Origin: Amaricoccus sp003258405
Lineage (GTDB): Bacteria > Pseudomonadota > Alphaproteobacteria > Rhodobacterales > Rhodobacteraceae
Assembly: GCF_043226085.1 (NCBI RefSeq)
Contig: NZ_CP171225.1
Location: 3,782,001-3,846,000 of the forward strand
Direction of reading: 5' to 3'
DNA: 64,000 nt
The notes below the pieces were generated by a model. That model made no database searches and was not told where the DNA came from. It saw only the letters and a list, made by a program, of their open reading frames with translations. Positions 1 to 8,822 of this stretch are shown in pieces; positions within the stretch are counted from its first letter, which is position 1; each line of letters opens with the position of its first letter. Both the position numbers and the translations under genes were made by a program.

Positions 1-2
1 GC

Positions 3-74
3 GGCGCCATCGTGCTCGCCGGCGCCAAGGGCGAGGTCGACGAAACCGAAGTCCAGCGCCACATGACCGTCTGA
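3..74 (+). CDS. 3' end of an unidentified CDS
   Basis: Only the last 23 codons lie in the window. Reading from base 3 gives an open frame beginning GAIVLAGAKGEV and ending EVQRHMTV followed by TGA at 72-74. The tail would fit the C-terminus of an ABC-transporter ATPase or a similar soluble enzyme, but there is no diagnostic motif and I do not claim a function. It reads in the same direction as the SDR gene 173 bp downstream. The frame choice rests on the charged, plausible C-terminal composition only. Confidence 0.5.
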   Translation, partial: GAIVLAGAKGEVDETEVQRHMTV

Positions 75-247
75 CGCGGGCAAGGCGGCGGGATCACCTG
101 CCAGCTCCCGCGCCGCCTCGTGGCCCCCCAGAAGGCTCTCCTTCCCCTCGCGGCCGGTTGCGCCGCCCAACCAGCCTGCCACTGGCCGAGCACCGCGTCA
201 GCCGGTTAGACTGCCCCCCTTGATCCATCCGACAAGGGGAGAGGGGC

Positions 248-1012
248 ATGCAGCGGCTCGCGGTCGTGACGGGCGGCAATACCGGGATCGGCCGGGGGCT
301 GGTGGAGGCCTTCGCCGCGGCGGGCTACCGGGTGGCCTTCACCCATGTGGCGGAGCCCGAGGCGGCCCGCGAGCTCGTCGGGACCCTGCGCGGGCAGGGC
401 GCCGAGATCGAGGGCTTCCCCTGCGATGCTGCCGACGAGCGCGCGGTCCCCGCCTTCTACGACGCGCTCCGCGCCCGCTTCGGCACCGCCCCCGACGTGC
501 TCGTCAACAACGCCGGCATCCAGACCTGGGCGCCGCTTCTCGAGCTCGAGGTCGCGCGCTGGGACGCGGTCATCGCCACCAACCTGCGCGGCTGCTTTCT
601 CAACACCCAGGCGGCGGCCCGGGCGATGGTGGCCGAGGGAAGGCCCGGCGCCATCATCAACATCGGCTCGGGCTGCAACAAGCTCGCCTTCCCCGGCCTC
701 GTCGATTACACCGCCTCCAAGGGCGGCATCGAGCAGTTCACCAAGGTCTCCGCCGTCGAGCTCGGCCCCCACGGCATCCGGGTGAACTGCGTCGCCCCGG
801 GCGCCATCCTCAACGCCCGGACGGAGGCGGAATCGCCGGATTACGCCGCCCGCTGGTCGCGCATCACCCCGCTCGGCCGCGTCGGCACCGTCGAGGATAT
901 CGCCGGGCCGGTGCTCTTCCTCGCCAGCCCCGCCGCCGCCTTCGTCACCGGCCAGACGCTCTGGGTCGATGGCGGCATGTTCACCCGCGCGCCCTGGGCC
1001 GAGGAGGCCTGA
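248..1012 (+). CDS. SDR family NAD(P)-dependent oxidoreductase
   Basis: 254-residue classical short-chain dehydrogenase. Seen: the Rossmann glycine motif TGGNTGIG at residues 8-15, the NNAG motif near 87-90, the catalytic Ser141 with Tyr154 and Lys158 (YTASK), and the usual C-terminal VTGQTLWVDGGM segment. Length is typical of the family. The start ATG is preceded by a strong purine tract (ggggagagggg). The family reduces or oxidises alcohol/ketone groups with NAD(P)H; the substrate cannot be read from sequence (sugar/polyol-type dehydrogenases are the nearest look-alikes). It converges with the RTX gene, stop codons 11 bp apart, so it is probably the end of its transcript. Confidence 0.9.
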   Translation: MQRLAVVTGGNTGIGRGLVEAFAAAGYRVAFTHVAEPEAARELVGTLRGQGAEIEGFPCDAADERAVPAFYDALRARFGTAPDVLVNNAGIQTWAPLLELEVARWDAVIATNLRGCFLNTQAAARAMVAEGRPGAIINIGSGCNKLAFPGLVDYTASKGGIEQFTKVSAVELGPHGIRVNCVAPGAILNARTEAESPDYAARWSRITPLGRVGTVEDIAGPVLFLASPAAAFVTGQTLWVDGGMFTRAPWAEEA

Positions 1013-1023
1013 GCCGAGGGCCC

Positions 1024-2535
1024 TCAGAGGATCTCGATCGCCTCGACCACCGCCGCCAGCGCCGCCGCGCTCTCCACCGCGAAGCTGATCGCGGCATCGC
1101 CGCCGAGCCCGATCCGGCCCATGCCGTCGGCGAAGGTGACGGGGCCGAGCGCCACCGCGGCGGAAAGATGGATCCGGTCGCCCGCGTCGAGGTCGAAATC
1201 CGCGATCACGTCCTGCCCCGAATTGAGATAGAAATGGAAGGCATCGGCGCCCGCACCGCCGGTCAGCCGGTCATTCCCCGAGCCGCCGTCGAGCACATCG
1301 TCGCCGTCGCCGCCGTAGAGCCGGTCGGCCCCGCGCCCGGTGTGCAGGAAATCGTTGCCCGCCTCGCCGAAGACATGATCGTCGCCCGCGCCGCGGTAGC
1401 TCGCCGCGGAGAAGAAATCGCGTCCCGCGCCGAGATAGACGGTATCGTCGCCGAGCCCGGCATCGACCCGGTCGGCCCCGCCGCCCGCGACGATCGTGTC
1501 GTCGCCCGCCTCGCCGAAGATCCGGTCGTCGCCGTCGGCGCCGAAGACCATGTCGTCACCGCTGCCGGCGAAGATCGTGTCGCTGGCGGGCGGGCCGGAC
1601 GCGAAGCCGACGTCGCGGTCGCCGGAGATGCGGTCGTCGCCCGAGCCGCCATGGAGGAGGTCCGCGCCCGCGCCGCCCTCGAGCGTATCGGCCCCGGCGT
1701 GTCCGCGCAGCGTGTCGGTGCCCGCGCCGCCCGAGAGCGCATCGTTGCCCGCGCCGCCCTCGATCGTGTCGGCCCCGTCGCCGCCCTCGAGGCTGTCGTT
1801 GCCCGCGTGGCCCCGCATCAGGTCGGCGCCGGTGCCGCCCTGGAGCAGGTCGTCGCCGTCCTCACCCCAGAGCGTGTCGTCCCCGTCGCCACCGCCGATC
1901 GTGTCGTTGCCCGCGCCGCCCTCGGCCATGTCCTGTCCCGCGCCGCCCCCGATCGTGTCGTCGCCCGCGCCACCCTCGATCGTGTCGTCTCCGTCGCCGC
2001 CCGCGAGGCTGTCGTCGTCGTCGTTGCCCATGAGCAGATCGTCGCCGGTGCCGCCGAGGAGCACGTCGTTGCCCTCGTCGCCCCGGAGGGTGTCGTTGCC
2101 CTCACCGCCGTCGAGCGTGTCGTCGCCGCCGAAGCCGCGGGCGAGATCGTTGCCGTCGAGCCCGAAGAAGACCTCGGCCACACCGCCGGTGAAGCTCACG
2201 ACCAGATCGACCCCCTTCACGCCGCCCTTCCACTCGGCATAGCCCCAGAATGTGTCGTCGAAGCGCGATCCGGCAAAACCCTCGATGCTGAAATAGCGGT
2301 CGCCTTGGGCAAACCCGTGGGCGCCCGAGCCCATGGCGGCGGCCAGATCCACGTTCACCGGCATGGGCGAGGCGAAATGATCGACGAAATCGAAGCCATC
2401 GCCACCGAAGAAGATATCCGTTCCCGGGCTGCCCACCCAGTAGTCGTTCCCGGCATAGCCGAATTCGGTATCCTGAACGCCGCCAGACGAAACGTAATGA
2501 TTGGTCTCGAAGTCGTATCCGTATTTCGTGAACAT
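1024..2535 (-). CDS. Secreted RTX calcium-binding protein
   Basis: 503 residues. Residues 1-100 are a non-repeat N-terminal region (MFTKYGYDFETN...), followed from about 130 to 430 by tandem nonapeptides of the GGxGxDxLx type that bind calcium in a beta-roll. The C-terminus (DAFHFYLNSGQDVIADFD onward) resembles the serralysin-type C-terminal domain that carries the type I secretion signal. There is no N-terminal signal peptide, as expected for type I export. Start chosen at an ATG with GGAG six bases upstream. No HlyB/HlyD/TolC genes lie nearby and no catalytic domain is evident, so this looks like a stand-alone adhesin or surface protein rather than a toxin or protease; that is inference. 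Confidence 0.88.
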   Translation of the reverse strand: MFTKYGYDFETNHYVSSGGVQDTEFGYAGNDYWVGSPGTDIFFGGDGFDFVDHFASPMPVNVDLAAAMGSGAHGFAQGDRYFSIEGFAGSRFDDTFWGYAEWKGGVKGVDLVVSFTGGVAEVFFGLDGNDLARGFGGDDTLDGGEGNDTLRGDEGNDVLLGGTGDDLLMGNDDDDSLAGGDGDDTIEGGAGDDTIGGGAGQDMAEGGAGNDTIGGGDGDDTLWGEDGDDLLQGGTGADLMRGHAGNDSLEGGDGADTIEGGAGNDALSGGAGTDTLRGHAGADTLEGGAGADLLHGGSGDDRISGDRDVGFASGPPASDTIFAGSGDDMVFGADGDDRIFGEAGDDTIVAGGGADRVDAGLGDDTVYLGAGRDFFSAASYRGAGDDHVFGEAGNDFLHTGRGADRLYGGDGDDVLDGGSGNDRLTGGAGADAFHFYLNSGQDVIADFDLDAGDRIHLSAAVALGPVTFADGMGRIGLGGDAAISFAVESAAALAAVVEAIEIL

Positions 2536-2889
2536 CCCGCTCTCCGCACTTGCTCCGGGGCGGCGCGCCTGCGCCCCGGCCCCGATCCCGCGTCAAGGAT
2601 CCGGTCATCTCTCCTGACGGGAGGTTAAGGCGCAGGGGCCTGCGCCCGGCGAAATGCGGGGCATTCGAGGCAACACCTCCGGTCCCGGCACGCCGCCTCC
2701 GGCCGAAAGCCCGGCCGCCGCGCGCGGGGTCGCGGGGAGGGGGGATTCATGATATGTTAACTACGAAAATTCAATGAAATCAGTGCCAAAATTTCGGTTT
2801 CACGGTGAAACGCCCCATTTTCACCGCCCGTGCGGCCTCCGCCGTCACCGCCCCTTGAGCCCGCCCGCGCCGCGGTCTACCTCTCTTCC
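2536..2889. other. Divergent intergenic region (RTX / helicase)
   Basis: 354 bp between the RTX gene (leftward) and the DEXH helicase (rightward) without a convincing gene. The left half is GC-rich; the segment around 2745-2815 is A+T-rich and is the likely promoter zone for the helicase operon. It holds a perfect dyad listed separately. No clear -35/-10 pair could be fixed. Confidence 0.6.
2797..2811. promoter_or_regulatory. Perfect 15-bp palindrome, candidate operator
   Basis: GTTTCAC-G-GTGAAAC is a perfect 7-bp inverted repeat with a single central base, sitting 79 bp upstream of the helicase start in the only A+T-rich part of this divergent intergenic region. The shape suits a homodimeric repressor. 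No regulator gene is adjacent, so the cognate protein is unknown. Confidence 0.45.
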
Positions 2890-5307
2890 ATGTCCGCTGC
2901 CGCGCCCCCCGAAACCGCCCCGCTGCCCGATCCCTTCGGCCCCTGGTTCGCCGGGCAGGGCTGGGCGCCGCACCGCCACCAGCTCGAGCTCCTGGCCCGC
3001 AAGGATGACCCGGCAACGCTCCTCATCGCCCCGACCGGCGGCGGCAAGACCCTTGCGGGTTTCCTCCCGAGCCTCGTCGAGCTCTCCCGCAGCGCCCCTC
3101 CCGGCCTCCACACCCTCTATGTCTCGCCCCTGAAGGCGCTTGCCGCCGATATCCGCCGCAACCTCGCGCGCCCCGTCGAGGAGATGGGCCTCGCCCTGCG
3201 CATCGAGGACCGGACCGGCGACACCCGGGCCTCCCTGCGGGCCCGGCAGCGGGTCGACCCGCCCCATATCCTGCTCACCACCCCCGAAAGCCTCGCGCTG
3301 CTGCTCTCCTATCCGGAGGCGCCGCAGATCTTCGGCTCGGTCTCCCGCATCATCCTCGACGAGATCCACGCGCTGGCGGAATCGAAGCGCGGCGACCAGC
3401 TCATGCTCGGCCTCTCCCGGCTCCAGAGCCTCTCGCCCGGCCTGCGCCGGGTCGGGCTCTCGGCCACGGTCGAGGATCCGGCGGGCCTCGCCGCCTTCCT
3501 CGGCGGCGGGGCGGAGGTGCTGCTCGCCGATCCCGGCCCCGAGCCCGACATCTCGATCCTCAGGACCGACGCGCCACCGCCCTGGGCCGGCATGGGCGGG
3601 CATTATGCCGTCCCGGCGGTGATGGATCTGATCCGCGCGGCCCGCACCACGCTCGTCTTCATCAACACCCGCGCCCAGGCCGAGCTCTTCTTCCGCGCGC
3701 TCTGGGCGGCCAATGACGAGGATCTCCCGATCGGCCTTCACCACGGCTCGCTGTCGCGGGAGGCGCGGCAGAGGATCGAGGCCGCGATGGTGGCCGGCAG
3801 CCTGCGCGCCATCGTCTGCACCGGCTCCCTCGATCTCGGCATCGACTGGGGCGATGTCGATCTGGTGATCCAGGTCGGTGCGCCCAAGAACGTGAAGCGC
3901 CTCGTCCAGCGCATCGGAAGGGCAAACCACCGCTACCACGCCCCCTCCCGCGCCGTTCTCGTACCCGCGAACCGTTTCGAGCTGCTCGAATGCCACGCCG
4001 CGCTCGCCGCGGTCCGCGAGCACGATCTCGACGGCGAACCCCGCGGCCCCGGTGGCCTCGACGTGCTCTGCCAGCACATCCTGCTCACCGCCTGCGCCGG
4101 CCCGTTCGCGGCCGACGCGCTCTTTCGCGAGGTCCTGACCGCCGGCCCCTATGCCGGGCTTTCCCGCGCCGATTTCGACGCCTGCCTCGAATTCTGCGCC
4201 ACCGGCGGCTATGCCCTCCGCGCCTACGACCGCTGGCAGCGCCTCCTCGAGCGCGACGGGCTCTGGCAGCTCCGCGACCCCCGCGCGACCCGGGCGCTCC
4301 GGATGAACATCGGCACGATCGTCGAGACCGAGATGCTCTCGGTCCGGCTCCGCGGCCGCGGCGGCGTGCCGCTCGGCGAGGTGGAGGAGGCCTTCGCCGC
4401 GAGCCTCACGCCGGGCGACACCTTCCTCATCGGTGGCGAGACCGTGCGCTACGAGGGCCTGCGCGAGATGGTGCTCGAGGTCTCGCGCCAGCCGACGCGG
4501 GAGCCGAAGATCGCGGTCTTTTCCGGCACGAAGCTCGCCACCTCGACGCTGCTCTCCCACCGGCTCATGGCCCTTCTCTCCGAGCGTTCCGCCTGGGCGG
4601 AGCTGCCCGGCCACACCCGGGAGTGGCTCGAGACGCAGGCCCGCATCAGCCGCCTGCCGGAACCCGCCCGCCTCATGGCCGAGAGCTTTCCCCGTGGCGA
4701 TCGGCACAATTTCTGCCTCTACGGCTTCGCGGGCCGCAACGCGCACCAGACGCTCGGCCTGCTGCTGACCCGTCGCATGGAGGAAGCCGGGCTCGATCCG
4801 CTCGGCTTCGTCTCGAACGATTACGCCCTGCTGATCTGGGGGCTCGAGCCGGTCGAGGATGCCGCGGCGCTGCTGAACCCCGAGGGCCTGCGCGAGGGGC
4901 TCGAGACCTGGCTCGGCGGCAACGCGGTGATGAAGCGCACGTTCCGGGATGTCGCGACCATCGCGGGCCTCATCACCCGCAACCTGCCCGGCGCGCGGAA
5001 GTCGGGCCGTCAGGCGACCTTTTCCTCCGACATCCTCTACGACACGCTGCGGAAATACGATCCCGACCACCTGATGCTGCGCATCACCCGGCGCGAGGCG
5101 GGGCGAGGGCTCGTGGATTTCGGCCGCATCGAGGAGATGCTCTCCCGCGCGGCCGGCCGGCTCGATCACATCCGGGCGCCGCATGTGACGCCGCTTGCCG
5201 CGCCTCTGCTCCTCGAGGTCGGCCGGGTGCCGGTCAGGGGCCGCGCCGAGGTCCGGCTGGCCGAGGCCGCCGTGGCCGCGCTGCTGGCCGAGGCGGGGCT
5301 CTCGTGA
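2890..5307 (+). CDS. Ligase-associated DNA damage response DEXH-box helicase (Lhr-like)
   Basis: 805 residues from the chosen ATG; an in-frame ATG 60 bp upstream is possible but adds a low-complexity lead with no better ribosome site. Seen: Walker A PTGGGKT (48-54), DEIH (157-160), GLSATV motif III, helicase C motifs (FINTRAQAE, GSLDLGIDWG, QRIGRANH) and a long C-terminal region typical of Lhr-core enzymes. This family is the helicase of a conserved bacterial repair cassette with the PdeM phosphoesterase, which follows 40 bp downstream here; the ATP-dependent ligase and MBL-fold exonuclease partners are not in the window. Acts on DNA/RNA-DNA duplexes in the cytoplasm. Confidence 0.93.
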   Translation: MSAAAPPETAPLPDPFGPWFAGQGWAPHRHQLELLARKDDPATLLIAPTGGGKTLAGFLPSLVELSRSAPPGLHTLYVSPLKALAADIRRNLARPVEEMGLALRIEDRTGDTRASLRARQRVDPPHILLTTPESLALLLSYPEAPQIFGSVSRIILDEIHALAESKRGDQLMLGLSRLQSLSPGLRRVGLSATVEDPAGLAAFLGGGAEVLLADPGPEPDISILRTDAPPPWAGMGGHYAVPAVMDLIRAARTTLVFINTRAQAELFFRALWAANDEDLPIGLHHGSLSREARQRIEAAMVAGSLRAIVCTGSLDLGIDWGDVDLVIQVGAPKNVKRLVQRIGRANHRYHAPSRAVLVPANRFELLECHAALAAVREHDLDGEPRGPGGLDVLCQHILLTACAGPFAADALFREVLTAGPYAGLSRADFDACLEFCATGGYALRAYDRWQRLLERDGLWQLRDPRATRALRMNIGTIVETEMLSVRLRGRGGVPLGEVEEAFAASLTPGDTFLIGGETVRYEGLREMVLEVSRQPTREPKIAVFSGTKLATSTLLSHRLMALLSERSAWAELPGHTREWLETQARISRLPEPARLMAESFPRGDRHNFCLYGFAGRNAHQTLGLLLTRRMEEAGLDPLGFVSNDYALLIWGLEPVEDAAALLNPEGLREGLETWLGGNAVMKRTFRDVATIAGLITRNLPGARKSGRQATFSSDILYDTLRKYDPDHLMLRITRREAGRGLVDFGRIEEMLSRAAGRLDHIRAPHVTPLAAPLLLEVGRVPVRGRAEVRLAEAAVAALLAEAGLS

Positions 5308-5347
5308 GCCCTTGCCGCGCTCCCGCCGGTCGGGCATCAGAGGGGCC

Positions 5348-6031
5348 ATGACGGGACAGCATACGGAACTCAACGGCGCGGCTCTCGAGGCCCGCGCCTC
5401 GGGCGCGCTCTGGTGGCCGGAGGAGCGGCTCCTCTGCGTCTCGGACCTGCATCTGGGCAAGTCCGAGCGCCTCGCGCGCCGCGGCGGCGCGCTCCTGCCG
5501 CCCTACGAGACCGCCGAGACGCTCGCCCGGCTGGGCGACGAGATCTCCCGGCTCGATCCGGCGCTGGTCATCTGTCTCGGCGACAGCTTCGACGATTCGG
5601 ATTGCGCGCTGGCGCTCACCGCCCGCGAGGCCGACCGGCTCACGGCGCTGATGGCGGGGCGGGAGTGGATCTGGATCGAGGGCAACCATGATCCCGGCCC
5701 GATCGCCCTCGGCGGCACTCATCTCGCCGAGCTCAGCTTCGGCCCGCTCACCTTCCGCCACGAGGCCGCGGCCGGGGCCGCGCCGGGCGAGATCTCCGGC
5801 CATTACCACCCGAAGATCCGGCTTGCCGCGGGGGGAGGGCTCGTGCGGGCCTGCTTTCTCGTCGATGCCGCCCGCATGATCCTCCCCGCCTTCGGCGCCT
5901 ATACCGGCGGGCTCTGGTGCGACCATCCCGCCCTGGCCGGGCTCTTCGCGCCGGATGCCCGGGCCATTCTCACCGGCGCCCCCTGCCTCACCCTGCCGCT
6001 TGCGGCGCTCCGCAACAGGACGAAGACATGA
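5348..6031 (+). CDS. pdeM: Ligase-associated DNA damage response endonuclease PdeM
   Basis: 227-residue calcineurin-like metallophosphoesterase. Metal-binding motifs in order: DLHLGKSE (33-40), GDSFDD (78-83), GNHDP (112-116) and GHYHPK (151-156). DLHLGKSE and the short length are characteristic of PdeM, the nuclease partner of the Lhr-like helicase immediately upstream. Start taken at the ATG 40 bp after the helicase stop. The stop codon overlaps the next start as ATGA, so helicase, PdeM and the thioesterase probably form one transcript. Confidence 0.92.
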   Translation: MTGQHTELNGAALEARASGALWWPEERLLCVSDLHLGKSERLARRGGALLPPYETAETLARLGDEISRLDPALVICLGDSFDDSDCALALTAREADRLTALMAGREWIWIEGNHDPGPIALGGTHLAELSFGPLTFRHEAAAGAAPGEISGHYHPKIRLAAGGGLVRACFLVDAARMILPAFGAYTGGLWCDHPALAGLFAPDARAILTGAPCLTLPLAALRNRTKT

Positions 6032-6459
6032 CCGAACCGCGCAATCCCGATTTCGAGGCCCATATCCGCGAGAGCTTTGCCCGCCAGGGGATGATGGAGC
6101 TGCTCAGGGCCGAGCTTCTCGAGGTCGAGCATGGCAGGATCGTGATCGCCGCGCCGATCCGGCCCGAAGTGACGCAGCAGAACGGATATTCCCATGCGGG
6201 TCTTGCCTGGTCGATCGGCGACAGCGCCTGCGGCTATGCCGCCCAGAGCGTGATGGATGCCGGCCGCGACGTGCTGTCGGTCGAGCTGAAGATCAACATG
6301 CTTGCCCCGGGCCGCGGCGAGCGTCTCGTGGCCGAGGGCCGTGTGGTCCGTTCGGGCCGCACGCTCGTGGTGATCGCGGGCGATGTCCATGCCGAGGAGG
6401 GCGGGCGGCGCACCCATATCGCGACGATCCTCGGGACGATGATCGCGACGGGAGGCTGA
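6028..6459 (+). CDS. PaaI-family hotdog thioesterase
   Basis: 143 residues, the size of a single hotdog domain. Seen: the QQNGYSHAGLAWSIGDSACGYAA segment (an HxG-type motif equivalent to HGG in PaaI enzymes) and the SVELKINMLAPGRGERLVAEG strand pair. Such enzymes hydrolyse acyl-CoA thioesters. Its ATG overlaps the PdeM stop (ATGA), implying translational coupling; the metabolic link to DNA repair is unclear. A perfect GCTCCGG/CCGGAGC hairpin lies just downstream (6468-6485) but lacks a T-run. Confidence 0.87.
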   Translation: MTEPRNPDFEAHIRESFARQGMMELLRAELLEVEHGRIVIAAPIRPEVTQQNGYSHAGLAWSIGDSACGYAAQSVMDAGRDVLSVELKINMLAPGRGERLVAEGRVVRSGRTLVVIAGDVHAEEGGRRTHIATILGTMIATGG

Positions 6460-6584
6460 AGCCGTCCGCTCCGGCGTTCCGGAGCCGGGCGATGACATTC
6501 GGGTGAACTCCGGCCTCTTGTGCGTTGCGGTAGAATGAATAAAATTGCTGCAGTGCAATTGAGGCATGTGCAGAGAGATCCATC

Positions 6585-7127
<543 letters not shown>

Positions 7128-7177
7128 TCTCCGGGGCACCGCGGCGTCCGGCCGATATTGCTGTGCAATGTCCTGCG

Positions 7178-7205
7178 ACCGCCCCGGCATGTCGGGGCGG
7201 TTTGT
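7178..7205 (+). terminator. Rho-independent terminator after the peroxiredoxin gene
   Basis: Perfect 9-bp stem ACCGCCCCG / CGGGGCGGT with loop GCATGT, followed by TTTGT. It lies 51 bp past the peroxiredoxin stop. Confidence 0.85.
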
Positions 7206-7305
7206 CTCCAGAGCGTGGTGCGACGCAATATGGTCGTGGCGGGCAATGGGGCGGTGGTTTGCCCGGCCCGTACGCGCATCATGGGCATCCGGTCACGATA
7301 ACGTC

Positions 7306-7334
7306 TTGACCTCGGTTCACGGGAAATCTAAGGA
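7306..7334 (+). promoter_or_regulatory. Promoter of tRNA-Cys
   Basis: TTGACC at 7306-7311, a 17-bp spacer and TAAGGA at 7329-7334, ending 12 bp before the first base of the tRNA. The -35 is near consensus, the -10 weak. Confidence 0.6.
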
Positions 7335-7346
7335 GGCCGGGCAATT

Positions 7347-7420
7347 GGCGAGTTGGCGGAGTGGTGACGCAGCGGATTGCAAATCCGTGTACACCGGTTC
7401 GATTCCGGTACTCGCCTCCA
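7347..7420 (+). tRNA. tRNA-Cys(GCA)
   Basis: Acceptor GGCGAGT (7347-7353) pairs with ACTCGCC (7410-7416); the anticodon loop TTGCAAA on a GCGGA/TCCGT stem gives anticodon GCA at 7379-7381. The discriminator base is T (U73), the known cysteine identity element, and CCA (7418-7420) is encoded. T-arm GGTTCGATTCC is canonical. Confidence 0.97.
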
Positions 7421-7640
7421 ATATTTCCAAGCACTCGAGTCACCTCGCTTGGTCCTCCCCTATTATCTGAAACGGCTGCAGAGACCTTCAGTCCCGGTCT
7501 TGTTCCGTTTCACCTTGTCTCCTGCCTTTGGTGCTCGTTTCGCCAGATGCCGTCGGCTGCGCGTCCCGCCGTAATTTCTCAGCTTCCATCGTGGGTAGTG
7601 ATCCCCTGAGGCGGCCTCAGGTCGGGCTCACAGGTCCTGT

Positions 7641-8822
7641 TCAGCCTTGCCCTGAGTGCAGGATAGTCTTCCGGATCTGGTTGTACATCAGGTCAAGACG
7701 GCCAGGCACATCGCGCAGCGGCTTGCCGTATAGGGCATCGTCCGCGGGTCGGAGGAGTTCGAGGCGCTGCCTTTCCCCGAGAAATGGAGGCCCTTCCAGC
7801 AGGTGCGATGCGGCCTGGCGGGACCCGGCCGCATCGCCTGCGCGGACCCGGCGGCGCAACCTCCGGAGCAGGATGCGGCGGCGCCATTTCCGGCGCAACC
7901 CGGAGACGGGAACCCGATCCCGAAGGGTCAGCGCCACGACGAGCATGGCTGAGAGGCTCGAGAGGAGCCACAGAGGCCAACTTGTGGCCGGGAGGCTTCG
8001 CCAGCCAGATGCGCCGTTATCGGCAAAACTGGCGTAACCGATGGAGGCCATCGGAAGCGTGGCCGTTTCGGGCGTACGGCTGCCGGTATCGAACCAGGGG
8101 ATCGTCACCGATGGAATAACGCCGGGTTCGCCTGTGACGGGGCGCAGTTTCCAGGTCCAGACCACGGTGGACACGGGGCCCTCCGGGGTGACCTGAAAGT
8201 TCCGTTCCTCGGGCGGCGCGAAGCTGATGAGCCAGGGCTGCCGCAGGCTGGGCTGCTGTGGCATCATCTCGGGGGTCGCCCCGAACCCGCGCAGCACCAC
8301 CCGGCGGGTCGCGCTCTGGCCGTCCGCCAGTCGGGCGGGATCGGTGTCCCAACTGTCGGAGATTTCAAGCGCGCGGAGAGGCAGCCAGTGCTGCGCCGCG
8401 TCGGCAGGTCGTGGACGCACCGTCAGGGCAACCGGCTCGGACCGGACGATGACGGTCTTCCGTTTGCCCGCCGCCCCGATGACTTCCAGCGTATGGGCGA
8501 TGGGGAGAATTTCGAGATGGCCCGACCTGCGGGGATAGAAGGCGAGGCGCCGCTCGAAGACCCGTGCGGCCCGCCCCTCGACGCGCGCGTCGATCCAGCT
8601 GTCGAGCCCGAGCCGCACCCAGTCGAAATCCGTCATGGGGCGCAGTTTCACCTCCTCACGGGCGATGGTCTGCCGGTAGGTGCCGCGCAGGGTGGCAAGG
8701 ACCATTTCCCCTTCGAGTGGGGCGACGGCGCGAGGGTCGAGGATGAGTTCCAGCCGCAGGGCGTCCCGGTCCTGCGCGAGCGCTGAACCGGCCATGAAGA
8801 GGAGGAGAAGCAGGGTTCTCAC
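7641..8822 (-). CDS. BatD-like membrane protein (MoxR/VWA cluster)
   Basis: 393 residues from a GTG start whose bases overlap the upstream stop (GTGA). N-terminal signal peptide (VRTLLLLLFMAGSALAQ), a large periplasmic beta-rich region, then one C-terminal membrane segment (about SWPLWLLSSLSAMLVVALTL) and an arginine-rich cytoplasmic tail. This layout fits BatD/MxaA-like proteins, which accompany MoxR-VWA operons. Last gene of the seven-gene operon. The family is poorly characterised (proposed periplasmic chaperone/assembly roles), and similarity here is by architecture and context rather than a sharp motif. Confidence 0.7.
   Translation of the reverse strand: MRTLLLLLFMAGSALAQDRDALRLELILDPRAVAPLEGEMVLATLRGTYRQTIAREEVKLRPMTDFDWVRLGLDSWIDARVEGRAARVFERRLAFYPRRSGHLEILPIAHTLEVIGAAGKRKTVIVRSEPVALTVRPRPADAAQHWLPLRALEISDSWDTDPARLADGQSATRRVVLRGFGATPEMMPQQPSLRQPWLISFAPPEERNFQVTPEGPVSTVVWTWKLRPVTGEPGVIPSVTIPWFDTGSRTPETATLPMASIGYASFADNGASGWRSLPATSWPLWLLSSLSAMLVVALTLRDRVPVSGLRRKWRRRILLRRLRRRVRAGDAAGSRQAASHLLEGPPFLGERQRLELLRPADDALYGKPLRDVPGRLDLMYNQIRKTILHSGQG

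Noticed and set aside
1290..2130. Periodic DNA repeats that look like a tandem array or CRISPR
   Set aside because: They are the codons of the GGxGxDxLx nonapeptides of the RTX gene; units vary and there are no spacers.
2755..2780. CtrA box (TTAA-N7-TTAA) upstream of the helicase
   Set aside because: Only the first TTAA matches; the second half reads AATT.
2845..5460. Very long open frame antisense to the DEXH helicase; similar long antisense frames over rne/mrcA (43785-46457) and the oxoprolinase (60482-62683)
   Set aside because: They have no motif, no ribosome site and compositions (Ala/Arg/Gly/Glu rich) expected from reading high-GC genes in the opposite frame.
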